DNA from: Nannocystaceae bacterium
GTDB taxonomy: Bacteria > Myxococcota_A > Polyangia > Nannocystales > Nannocystaceae
NCBI GenBank assembly: GCA_019694555.1
Contig: JAIBBS010000012.1
Location: 1-64,000 of the forward strand
Direction: 5' to 3'
DNA: 64,000 nt
Positions 56,219 to 64,000 of the stretch are shown here, one piece after another. Numbering within the stretch: position 1 is the stretch's first letter; each line of letters opens with the position of its first letter. A model generated the notes under the pieces. The model did no database searches, was not told the DNA's origin, and worked only from the letters and a program-made list of their open reading frames with translations. A program made the position numbers and the translations under genes.

Positions 56219-57274
56219 ATGGTCACGGTACCGGTGGATCGGCACCCCGCGCTGGCGCGGGTCCGTCGCTTGTTGCTGCGCTCGCCGCGGGTGGTCCACG
56301 CCGCGCGCTCGCTGTACCGCTGGCCACCGCTGACGCGCACGCGTGCGTTCCGGGCCTTCGTGTTCGCCCGGGTCGAGGCGGCCGAGCGCGCGCTGCCCAC
56401 GGTGGTCCCGCGCGTGGCCATCGAGACCGCGCTGACCTGCAATGCCCGCTGTGTCATGTGCGTGCACTCGGAGCGCAAGCTGGTCGGCATCATGGACCGC
56501 GACCTGTTCGCGCGGCTGGTCGACGAGCTCGCGGCCTGGGGCGTGCGCGAGGTGTGCCTGTCGATCTACGGCGAGCCCTTGGTCGACCGCCACTGGCTCG
56601 AGCGGGTCCAGCGGGTCCGCGCGGCGGGACTGTCATACTCGTTCTTCTCCAACGCCAGCCTGCTGCGCGACGAGATCGCGCAACAGATGCTCGCGTTGGG
56701 CGGCTGGTCCGAGGTCAACTTCAGCGTGAACGGGCTGTCGCAGGCGGTCTACGAGCGGGTGATGCCGCCGCTGCGGCACGCGCGGACCTACGACAACCTG
56801 CAGCGTTTCCTCGCGCGCAAGCAAGCCGCCGGTGGCGGCCCGCGCGTGACGATCTCGTGCGTGGCGATGCGCGAGAACCTGCACGAGCTCGACGCGTTCG
56901 AGCGCTTCTGGTCGTCGCAGCGCGGGGTCGATCGCGTGTCGATCGGCAACCGCACCGACTGGATGGGCCAGCTGCGCCGCACCGACGCGGGCCAGCCGGT
57001 CGAGCACCGCCTGCGCGTGGTCGACGACAGCGTGTGGCACACGCCGTGTCCCACGCCGTGGTCGTCGATGTTCGTCTACCACGACGGCCGGGTCTCGCCG
57101 TGCTGCGAGGACGCGGCGCAGCGGCAGCTCGTGCTCGGTGACGCGACGCAGCAGTCGCTGCGCGACATCTTCCATGGTGAGGGCTATCGCGCGCTGCGCG
57201 AGCAACATCGCGCCGATCGTCGCTGTGCCCACGGCACCTGCGGCTCGTGCCACGCGAACTGGCCCTGGGTCTGA
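56219..57274 (+). CDS. Radical SAM/SPASM-domain protein
   Basis: 351 residues. C74-x3-C78-x2-C81 (CNARCVMC) binds the [4Fe-4S] cluster that cleaves S-adenosylmethionine, after ~65 residues of basic N-terminus. SIYGEPLVDRHW is the GGEP-like motif (here YGEP). The C-terminal Cys set (PCCEDAA, CAHGTCGSCH) resembles a SPASM cluster site. Proteins of this kind are often found with glycosyltransferases in surface-polysaccharide loci. The substrate is unknown. It ends ~80 nt before the GT2 gene. Confidence 0.85.
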   Translation: MVTVPVDRHPALARVRRLLLRSPRVVHAARSLYRWPPLTRTRAFRAFVFARVEAAERALPTVVPRVAIETALTCNARCVMCVHSERKLVGIMDRDLFARLVDELAAWGVREVCLSIYGEPLVDRHWLERVQRVRAAGLSYSFFSNASLLRDEIAQQMLALGGWSEVNFSVNGLSQAVYERVMPPLRHARTYDNLQRFLARKQAAGGGPRVTISCVAMRENLHELDAFERFWSSQRGVDRVSIGNRTDWMGQLRRTDAGQPVEHRLRVVDDSVWHTPCPTPWSSMFVYHDGRVSPCCEDAAQRQLVLGDATQQSLRDIFHGEGYRALREQHRADRRCAHGTCGSCHANWPWV

Positions 57275-57355
57275 AGCCGGCGCGCCTGCGCCGTGCTGCA
57301 TTCGTTGCAATCCGAGGCGCATCCCGCCGCCGACTCGCGGGATCGAAAGGCCGTC

Positions 57356-58270
57356 ATGAAGCTCGACACCAGCCATGGCCTGCCGCTGTCCGTGGTCGCA
57401 CCACCGGCGCGCGAGGCTCCGCCGCAGCAACGCGAGCGCGCGCCGCTCGTGATCGTCATCCTCACGCGCGACGAGGAACTCAACCTCGGCAAGGCGCTGG
57501 CCTCGATCGCCGGGCGCGTGCCCGTGGTCGTGGTCGACTCGGAATCCACCGACGGCACCCGGCGCATCGCCGAGGCCGGCGGGGCCGAGTTCGTGGTGCA
57601 CCGCTTCCGCGACTACGCCAGTCAGCGCAACTTCGCCATCGCGCACGTGACCGATCGCTTCCGTTGGGTGCTGTTCCTCGACGCGGACGAGGAACTGACG
57701 GAACAGGTGTGGCGCGAGATCGACGCGTGGATCGAGCGCGACGACGTCGACGGCATCTACTTCGGTCGCGTGCTGCGCTTCCTCGGCCACGACCTGCGCC
57801 ACGGCGGCATGGCCGGGCACGCGATGCTGCGGTTGATGCGGCCCGAGGTCTCGCGCTACGACCGCGAGATCAACGAACGCGTCGACGATCGACACATGCG
57901 CATCGCCTACGCCGATCACAAGCTCGTCCACGACGACCGTCGGCCGCTGGCGCACTGGATCGTCAAGCACATCGGCTACGCCGAGCGCGAGGCCGAGGCC
58001 TACCTGTCCGGCCGCGACGACACGCTCGAGGGCTTCTCGCTGCACTCGCAACGCGGGCGCACGATCGGGCTGCGCTGGGCCTACAACCGGCTGCCGCTGG
58101 GCCTGCGCCCGCTGGCCCATTTTGCGCGCACGCTGGTGGTCCAGGGCGGCTGGCGCGACGGCGTCGCGGGCACCGTCTACGCGGTCATGCAGTCGCTGTG
58201 GTATCCGCTGATGATCGACATGATCATCGTGCAGCGCCGCTTCCTCGCGCAGCGGCGGCCGCGGGCCTGA
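57356..58270 (+). CDS. GT2-family glycosyltransferase
   Basis: 304 residues from ATG 57356, with a GAAAGG ribosome-binding site. VIVILTRDEELNLGKAL opens the GT-A domain, VVVDSESTDGTRRIAE and DYASQRNFAI follow, and FLDADEELTE is the DxD-like metal site. The family includes WaaE/LgtF-like enzymes that add sugars to lipopolysaccharide core. The C-terminus has a hydrophobic membrane-association region (MIDMIIVQRRFL). The preceding radical SAM gene may be in the same operon. Confidence 0.87.
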   Translation: MKLDTSHGLPLSVVAPPAREAPPQQRERAPLVIVILTRDEELNLGKALASIAGRVPVVVVDSESTDGTRRIAEAGGAEFVVHRFRDYASQRNFAIAHVTDRFRWVLFLDADEELTEQVWREIDAWIERDDVDGIYFGRVLRFLGHDLRHGGMAGHAMLRLMRPEVSRYDREINERVDDRHMRIAYADHKLVHDDRRPLAHWIVKHIGYAEREAEAYLSGRDDTLEGFSLHSQRGRTIGLRWAYNRLPLGLRPLAHFARTLVVQGGWRDGVAGTVYAVMQSLWYPLMIDMIIVQRRFLAQRRPRA

Positions 58271-58472
58271 ACCAGCCCGGCCGCATCCCGCCGATCCTCG
58301 ACGTGCGGCGGGGCGCTCGGGCCCGCGCGGCGGCGCTTGCCACCGGCGCCCCGGGCCTGCCATCCTCCCGCCGTGCCGCAGGCCCCGACCGCAGCCGTGC
58401 CGACCGCGCCTTGCTGCGCTGGTGCGCCGGTGCTAGCGTCGTCGCGTCCCTGTCCTTGGTGGTGGGTTGGCG

Positions 58473-60860
58473 ATGGATGATGGCAAGCGAGGGTGGCGCG
58501 CCCTGGTCGGTGGCAACGCGTGGCGCAGCATGGTCGCGGCGCTGGTCTGCGTGGTGGGCCTGGCGGTCTTCGCCGCCACGGTGAATCGACACTATCCGCT
58601 GCGCGACTGGTTGCTGTGGCGGGTCGGGCTGCTGTGGATCTACATCGCGCTGTGGTTGGCCGCGTGCGTGGGCATGGGCCGCTTCGTGCTGCGCAAGCTG
58701 TTGCGCGAGCGCGAGCTGCCGCTGGCGGAGACCTGGCTGCAGAGCATGGCCGTGGGGCTGGTCGCGTTCGTGCTGTGCCTGTACGCCGCCGGCACCGTGG
58801 GTGCGTTCCACCCCGCGGTCGCGATCGGGCTGCCGGCGCTGTTCGTCGCGTTCTCGCAGCGCGACCTGCGGGCGCTGCTGCGTCGCAGCCGTGACGAGCT
58901 CGGCGCGCCGATCGAGCAGTCGACCGGCATGGCGTGGCTGCGCCGCGCCGCCGCGGTGTGGTGCGTGATCGGCTTCGCGATCGTCTACGTCATCGCGTTC
59001 AGCCCCGAGGCGATCTCGCTCGACGCGGCCTGGTACCACCTGCCGATCGCGCACGACTACGTCCGCGCCGGCCGCATCATCCCGTTTTACTCCGAGTACA
59101 ACCGCACGCTGCCGCACCTGTCGAGCATGATGTACACCTGGGGCTTTCTGCTGCCGGGCGTGCACAACCCGTTCGAATGGATGATGGCGCTGCACCTCGA
59201 GTTCGTGATGCTGGCGTGGCGCACGGTCGCGGTGGCCGCGTGCGCGCAGTGGATGCTCGGCGACCGCAACGTCCGCGGGCTGTGGGCCAGCGTGATGCTG
59301 TTCCCGCTGATGTTCGCGTTCGCCCACAGCGTGACCGCCGGTGCGGAGCACTTCCTGGGCTTTTGGGCGGTGCCGGTGCTGCTGGCGACCATGCGCATGC
59401 TCGATCGCTTCGACACGCCCTCGTGCGTGTTGCTGGGGCTGGTCTCGGGTGGGTCGATCCTGACCAAGTACCAGGCCATCTACATGATCACCGCCTGCGG
59501 CATCCTCGTGGTCGGCCGCTGGCTGTGGCTGATGGCCAAGGTCGTGCGCAAGCAGCCCGAGGTGTCCGCGCGCGCGCTGTGGCTCGCGCCGCTGACGGTG
59601 ATGTGCGTGGGCCTGGGCGTGGCCTCGCCGCACTTCGTGAAGAACTACCTGTTCTACGGCGATCCCATGTACCCGTTCCTGATGGGGAAGCTGTCGAGCG
59701 CGTTCCCGAACAACCCCGAGGCCGCGACGCTGTTCTCGTCCAACCTCGGCGATCCCGACAACCGCCCCACGGCCAAGGGCCTCGCGCGCCTGACCGACGC
59801 GGTGGCGAACTTCTTCAGCTTCAGCTTTCGGCCGCACTACGTCGTGGTGAAGCAGAAGTGGCCGCTGTTCGGCAGCCTGTTCACGCTGCTGACGCCGGCG
59901 GTGGTGGTGCTCAAGGGCGCGCGACGCATCTGGGTCGGCATCTTCTGCTGCTTCATCACCATCTTGGTGTGGACCAACACGTACCTGCAGGATCGCTACC
60001 TCAACGCCGTGGTCGCGGTCTTCATCGCGACCACCGTGGTGATGATCGTGCGGCTGTGGGAGCTCGGTCGGCTGGCCCGCATCGCGCTGGTGCCGCTGGT
60101 CGGGTTCCAGGTCGCGTGGGGCCTCGACACGATGACGTGGTCGGGAGACACGCTGATCAAGGACACCATCGAGTTCGTGCGCTCGGGCTACCGCGGCGAG
60201 ACCGATCCGTCGGAGCGCTACCCGTGGCGCAAGGACTTCCGCGCCATCACGGCCGCGACGCCGCCCGACGCGAAGCTGCTGGTCCGCGGTACCCGCGAGG
60301 TGCTCGGGCTCGATCGCGAGGTCCACCGCGACGTGCAGTGGCACCAGGCGTACTTCTACTACGCGGGCCTGCGCAACACCGCCGAGCTGCAGCAGTACTA
60401 CGTCGACAAGGGCCTCACGCACCTGGTGTGGCAGCCGCGGGTCGGCCACGCCGGCACGCTGCACTCGACGATCTTGTTCACCGCGCTGGTCAAGAGCTCG
60501 CCGGTCAAGCCCGAGTCGTTCGGGCCGTGGCGCCTGCTGCCGCTGCCGCCGCCGCCGGCCGATGCACCGACGCCGATGCTGGTCGCGATCACCGGCCTGC
60601 AGCGCATCTACCCCGCAGGGCTGTTCCACGTCGACGACCTGATGCTCTACAGCGGCAAGCTCGATGGTGGCCGCGGCGGGCCGATCGCGCCGCGCGAGAA
60701 GCTCGGCAAGGGCGAGAGCTTCGACAAGTTCTTCTCGCGCGCGCACGCGGTGGTGCTGGGCGAGGGCGCCAAGCTGTCACCCGAGGTGCAGCGGGCGCTC
60801 GACCAGGGCTTCGTCAAGGTCGAGGAGATCGACGATGTCCGCATCTTCTTGCGCCGGTGA
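58473..60860 (+). CDS. Large membrane protein, GT39/ArnT-like glycosyltransferase fold
   Basis: 795 residues. ~13 hydrophobic segments. After the third helix, the loop has DAAWYHLPIAHDYVRAG, which resembles the E/D-rich first periplasmic loop of GT39-type and PMT-like enzymes with an acidic pair, and later FYSEYNRTLPHLSSMM. The C-terminal third is soluble. It is probably an undecaprenyl-phosphate-sugar-dependent glycosyltransferase acting on the periplasmic side. ATG 58473 is chosen over the TTG six bases earlier. The transporter gene follows after 12 nt. Confidence 0.7.
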   Translation: MDDGKRGWRALVGGNAWRSMVAALVCVVGLAVFAATVNRHYPLRDWLLWRVGLLWIYIALWLAACVGMGRFVLRKLLRERELPLAETWLQSMAVGLVAFVLCLYAAGTVGAFHPAVAIGLPALFVAFSQRDLRALLRRSRDELGAPIEQSTGMAWLRRAAAVWCVIGFAIVYVIAFSPEAISLDAAWYHLPIAHDYVRAGRIIPFYSEYNRTLPHLSSMMYTWGFLLPGVHNPFEWMMALHLEFVMLAWRTVAVAACAQWMLGDRNVRGLWASVMLFPLMFAFAHSVTAGAEHFLGFWAVPVLLATMRMLDRFDTPSCVLLGLVSGGSILTKYQAIYMITACGILVVGRWLWLMAKVVRKQPEVSARALWLAPLTVMCVGLGVASPHFVKNYLFYGDPMYPFLMGKLSSAFPNNPEAATLFSSNLGDPDNRPTAKGLARLTDAVANFFSFSFRPHYVVVKQKWPLFGSLFTLLTPAVVVLKGARRIWVGIFCCFITILVWTNTYLQDRYLNAVVAVFIATTVVMIVRLWELGRLARIALVPLVGFQVAWGLDTMTWSGDTLIKDTIEFVRSGYRGETDPSERYPWRKDFRAITAATPPDAKLLVRGTREVLGLDREVHRDVQWHQAYFYYAGLRNTAELQQYYVDKGLTHLVWQPRVGHAGTLHSTILFTALVKSSPVKPESFGPWRLLPLPPPPADAPTPMLVAITGLQRIYPAGLFHVDDLMLYSGKLDGGRGGPIAPREKLGKGESFDKFFSRAHAVVLGEGAKLSPEVQRALDQGFVKVEEIDDVRIFLRR

Positions 60861-60872
60861 GGCGACGGGACC

Positions 60873-61781
60873 ATGAGCGACGACCACTCGACCAAGCACA
60901 TCATCCAGTCGTTGCTCGTCAACCTCGCGATCGCGGCCGGCAAGGGCGTGGCCGCGTTCATCACCGGCTCGGGCGCGATGGTGGCCGAGGCCATCCACTC
61001 GACCGCGGATTGCAGCAACCAGCTGCTGCTGCTGATGGGGGTCAAGCGGGCGGCCAAGCCCGCGGACGACAGCCACCCGCTGGGCTACGGCCGCACGCTG
61101 TACTTCTGGTCGTTCATGGTCGCGCTGCTGCTGTTCACCGGCGGCGGCGTGTTCTCGATCTACGAGGGCATCCACAAGCTCGGGCACCCCGAGCCGGTCG
61201 AGCAGGTATGGCTGGGCCTGGCGATCCTGGGCTTCTCGCTGCTGCTCGAGGGCGGCGCGACGCTGTCGAACATCAAGGAGCTGCGCCAGCGCGCCAAGGG
61301 CCGACCGTTCTTCCAGTTCGTGCGCGACACCAAGGACTCCGACCTGGTCGTGATCTTCGGCGAGAACGCGGCCGCGTCGATGGGACTGACCGCGGCGATG
61401 GCCGCCTTGACCGCGGCGTGGGTCACCGGCGACGGGCGCTGGGACGCGGCCGGCAGCATCGCCGTCGGTGCGGTGCTGGTGGTGGTCGCGTTGTTCCTCG
61501 CGGTCGAGGTCAAGTCGCTGCTGCTGGGCGAGCGCGCCGATCCGGAGATCGAGATCGCGGCGCGGCAGCTCGCGGATGCGCACGCCGACATCGTCGAGGT
61601 GCTGCGGCTGATCACGCTGCAGCAGGGGCCGGGTGAGGTGCTGATCGCGGCCAAGCTGCGGATGCGCGCGGGACTCGACGTCGACGCGGTCTGCACCGCG
61701 ATCAACCAGTTCGAGGCCGGGCTCAAGCAGCGGTGCCCCGAGGTCAAGTGGTCGTTCGTCGAGCCCGACACGGTCGCGTGA
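60873..61781 (+). CDS. Cation diffusion facilitator, ZnT9/SLC30A9-like
   Basis: 302 residues, about six helices. H42-x3-D46 in EAIHSTADCSNQ provides the first metal-site pair of CDF transporters, followed by DDSHPLGYGRTLYFWSF. The second site reads FGENAAASMG, an ENxAA form as in the ZnT9/SLC30A9 subgroup rather than the HxxxD of ZitB. The C-terminal cytoplasmic domain is short. It probably exports Zn2+ or a similar divalent ion by proton antiport. The stop overlaps the methyltransferase start (GTGA), so the two genes are coupled. Confidence 0.87.
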   Translation: MSDDHSTKHIIQSLLVNLAIAAGKGVAAFITGSGAMVAEAIHSTADCSNQLLLLMGVKRAAKPADDSHPLGYGRTLYFWSFMVALLLFTGGGVFSIYEGIHKLGHPEPVEQVWLGLAILGFSLLLEGGATLSNIKELRQRAKGRPFFQFVRDTKDSDLVVIFGENAAASMGLTAAMAALTAAWVTGDGRWDAAGSIAVGAVLVVVALFLAVEVKSLLLGERADPEIEIAARQLADAHADIVEVLRLITLQQGPGEVLIAAKLRMRAGLDVDAVCTAINQFEAGLKQRCPEVKWSFVEPDTVA

Positions 61782-62611
61782 GCGCGGGCGGCCGCGGCCG
61801 CATCACGCTGCACCACCGCGACAACCTCGAGGTCCTGCCGCAGCTCGACGACGGCGTCGTCGCGCTGGTCTATGCCGACCCGCCGTTCAACACCGGTCAC
61901 GTGCAGCGCCGCCCGCAGCTGCGCACGCGCGCCGATCCCAAGGGCGACCGCACCGGCTTCGGCGGGCGACGCTTCCGCACCGAGACCCTGGGCGCGACCG
62001 CGTTCGACGATCGCTTCGACGACTATCTCGGGTTCCTGCGGCCGCGGCTCGAGCAGCTGCACCGGGTCTTGCGCGCCGACGGCTCGCTGATGCTGCACCT
62101 CGACCCGCGCGAGGTCCACTACGTCAAGGTCGAGCTCGATCGCATCTTCGGTCGCGCCAGCTTCATGGGCGAGATCATCTGGGCCTACGACTACGGCGCG
62201 CGCAGCCGCCGGCGCTGGCCCGCGAAGCACGACAACATCCTGTGGTACGCCAGGGATCCGCGGCAGTACTGCTACGACTACGACGCGATCGATCGCATCC
62301 CGTATCTCGCGCCGGGGTTGGTCGGGCCGGAGAAGGCCGCGCGCGGCAAGACCCCGACCGACGTGTGGTGGCAGACCATCGTCAGCCCGACCGGCAAGGA
62401 GAAGACCGGCTATCCCACGCAGAAGCCGCTGGCGATCCTGCGCCGCATCGTGCGGGTGCACTCGCGCGTCGGCGACCTGCTGTTGGATCCGTTCGCCGGC
62501 AGCGGCACGCTCGGCGAGGCCGCAGCCGAGAGTGGCCGTGATGCCATCTTGATCGATGCCAGCGCCGACGCGATCGCGGTGATGCGCAAGCGGCTGGCAC
62601 AGTGGCTGTAG
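61778..62611 (+). CDS. DNA methyltransferase of the N6-adenine/N4-cytosine beta class (orphan)
   Basis: 277 residues. Motif IV DPPFNTG (34-40) comes before motif I DPFAGSGT (~237-244), the beta-class order, with YPTQKPLAILRRIV between them. Such enzymes methylate the exocyclic amino group of adenine or cytosine in a specific DNA sequence. No restriction endonuclease or specificity subunit is next to it, so it is an orphan, perhaps regulatory. GTG start overlaps the CDF stop by 4 nt, an unusual pairing. Length is on the short side, but no truncation is visible. Confidence 0.85.
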   Translation: MSAGGRGRITLHHRDNLEVLPQLDDGVVALVYADPPFNTGHVQRRPQLRTRADPKGDRTGFGGRRFRTETLGATAFDDRFDDYLGFLRPRLEQLHRVLRADGSLMLHLDPREVHYVKVELDRIFGRASFMGEIIWAYDYGARSRRRWPAKHDNILWYARDPRQYCYDYDAIDRIPYLAPGLVGPEKAARGKTPTDVWWQTIVSPTGKEKTGYPTQKPLAILRRIVRVHSRVGDLLLDPFAGSGTLGEAAAESGRDAILIDASADAIAVMRKRLAQWL

Positions 62612-62658
62612 ACCGCGACACCGCTGCCAGGGGCTGACAGCCGCGTCGCGATCGGTCC

Positions 62659-62674
62659 CCGCGATCCATCGCGG
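62659..62674 (+). terminator. Short hairpin downstream of the methyltransferase (CCGCGAT..ATCGCGG)
   Basis: A 7-bp perfect palindromic stem with a 2-nt centre, in practice 6 bp with a TCCA loop, 48 nt after the methyltransferase stop. No T-run. A candidate terminator or protein site only. Confidence 0.35.
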
Positions 62675-62783
62675 ATGGCGATGGCTGCCATGTCCGTGGG
62701 CTAGTGGCGTCGCGCGCGACATCCCGAAGAGTTGATGGAGCGCGGCGACTGCCTTGCCCCCGCCGCGCGAGGACTTGCGCCCA

Positions 62784-64000
62784 TGGTTCGTTGGATTGCC
62801 TGGAAGCTCCCCCTGTTCGTGTTGGTCACCGTGACCGCGTGCGGCGACGATCCGCCCGCCGGCGACGAGGGGGGTGACAGCTCGGGCTCGAGCTCGGCCA
62901 CCGCCTCGACCACCGCGACCACCACCGTCTCCACCACCGAGGCCACCAGCAGCGGCACCGACACCGTGGACCCCGACAGCGGCTCGAGCAGCGCCGAGAC
63001 GACCGACACCGGCGACCCGGACGTCGCGCTGCCCGGGCCGAGCAAGGGCGGGCCGATCCAGGTGTCGCCCGACGGGACCACGCTGGCCGTGGTCAACCGC
63101 AGCAGCGGCGAGCTGACGCTGTTCGCGCTGCCCGATCTCACCGAGCGCGCGCGCCTGCAGCTGGGCGGTGAGCCGGAGTCGATCGCGTTCCTGCCGGCCG
63201 GCGATGCGCTGCTGGTGGTGCTGCGGCAGACCGGCGAGATCGTCCGCGTGGGTGACCTCGACGGCAAGCCCGCGGTCACCGACACCGTGTTCGTCGGCGC
63301 CGAGCCCGGCCGCGCCGCGCTCTCGCCGACCGGCCACACGCTGTGGGTGCCGCTGTGGAACGAGGGCTTCGTCGTGGCGTTCGACACCCAGACGATGTCG
63401 ATCGCGCTCGAGATCGAGACCGGCGGCTCGCCCTACGCGGTGTGCGTCACCAACGACCTCGACCTCGACGACGGCGACGAGACCGTGTTCGTGACCGACT
63501 TCTACGGCGTGCCCGCGGGCAGCACCAAGGAGGCCACCGACGGCGCGCGACAGGGCCGGGTCTTCACCATCGAGCAGGGCGACGTGCTCGGCGAGCTCAC
63601 GCTCGCGCCGCTGTCGGCCTCCGGCACCAACGGCTTCGAGGCCACTGGCGCGTATCCCAACCAGCTGTACTCGTGCGCCGTCAACGGCGACACGCTGTAC
63701 GTCACCTCGGTGGGTGCCTCGCCCGCGGCCTTCAACGGCGCGACCGACTTCCACCAGAACCTGCAGGGCCTGGTGCACCGCGTCGCTCTCGCGGATCTGC
63801 AACCGGTCGACGACGAGCCCATCGACCTCAACGGCCTGGTCGACGACCTCACCGCGCCCAAGCGCTTCGTGCCGGTGCCGATCGACATCGCGTTCGCGCC
63901 CAACAGCGACTTCGCGTACATCGCGTCGCTGACCTCCGACAGCGTCCTGCGGGTCGACTTCTCGGTCGATCCGCCGGTGGCGGGCTCACCCTCGGGCGCG
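62784..64000 (+). CDS. Lipoprotein with YVTN-like beta-propeller (partial, runs off the window)
   Basis: At least 405 residues without a stop. Lipobox TVTAC puts the lipid cysteine at 20, then a Ser/Thr/Asp-rich linker of ~55 residues. The domain begins near residue 78 with repeated blade strands such as IQVSPDGTTLAVVNRSSGEL, SIAFLPAGDALLVVLRQTGE, and AALSPTGHTLWVPLWNEGFV, the (S)PDG-like turns of YVTN/WD propellers. At least five or six blades are visible. A surface-anchored ligand-binding or scaffold protein is likely. The open reading frame has no stop by base 64000, so the C-terminus is outside the window. Confidence 0.82.

Noticed and set aside
61778-62611. Restriction-modification system
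   Set aside because: No endonuclease or specificity gene adjoins the methyltransferase.

Overview
The window looks like a chromosomal segment of a myxobacterium (Myxococcota), most likely from the Nannocystis/Plesiocystis side of the group. The base composition is very GC-rich (roughly 70% or more by eye). Several exported proteins carry a signal peptide or lipobox followed by a low-complexity Ser/Thr/Gly/Asp/Ala linker. One protein ends in a MYXO-CTERM-like Cys/hydrophobic/Arg tail. A Ser/Thr kinase is fused to an ATPase and a TPR-like region. The lineage is inferred from these traits only. Coding density is high, most genes run in short operons with 4-nt ATGA or GTGA overlaps, and no rRNA, tRNA, IS element, integrase, phage block or CRISPR array was seen.

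Layout. 1-2.4 kb: end of a Pro-rich protein coupled to rodA, then a diacylglycerol-kinase-like gene. 2.5-7.6 kb: a MYXO-CTERM protein with a metzincin-like but histidine-free core, a DUF2062 membrane protein, a TetR/diiron-protein/HAD operon, and a ribosome hibernation factor. 7.7-11.9 kb (minus): aroC, a PH-like membrane protein, proB and proA as one overlapping operon. 12-17.3 kb: a coiled-coil membrane protein, a lipoprotein, and a DUF2169/PAAR-like/DUF2169 cassette of the type VI effector-loading kind. 17.3-20.1 kb: a LytM-like protein without its zinc ligands, and dusB. 20.4-28.9 kb: a glycan cluster (five glycosyltransferases, one fused to a PHP phosphoesterase domain, and a flippase). 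29-36.7 kb: a DUF3105 lipoprotein, the large kinase-ATPase, and a 1011-residue acetoacetate-decarboxylase-like/flavoprotein fusion. 36.8-42.5 kb: relA of the synthetase-only kind, then (minus) a response regulator, nadK and recN. 42.8-43.7 kb: rplM-rpsI. 44.2-48.6 kb: a Ser-Ala repeat Cys-rich lipoprotein, a dihaem peroxidase lipoprotein and a large membrane protein. 48.6-54.3 kb: a compact family-A DNA polymerase, a PilZ protein, the carboxynorspermidine pathway pair, truA, and a 56-residue membrane peptide. 54.5-61.8 kb: murJ, a radical SAM protein, a GT2 glycosyltransferase, a GT39-like membrane protein and a cation transporter. 61.8-64 kb: an orphan DNA methyltransferase and a lipoprotein beta-propeller that runs off the end.

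How it fits together. Much of the window serves the cell envelope: wall elongation (RodA, MurJ, LytM-like), surface glycan assembly (two glycosyltransferase groups plus flippase) and exported lipoproteins. The rest is core metabolism and information processing (proline, chorismate, NADP, ppGpp, polyamine, RecN, DusB, TruA, L13/S9). Two themes recur. Several proteins keep a recognisable fold but have lost catalytic residues (LytM-like, metzincin-like, GGDEF-like, the Rel hydrolase domain), which points to regulatory or scaffold roles. Many genes also have a TACNCT-like hexamer 8-15 nt before the start codon, which suggests very short 5' leaders. No single locus is a clear new defence or mobile system. 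The best candidates for undescribed biology are the PHP-glycosyltransferase fusion, the decarboxylase-like/flavoprotein fusion, the DUF2169/PAAR cassette and the compact DNA polymerase.
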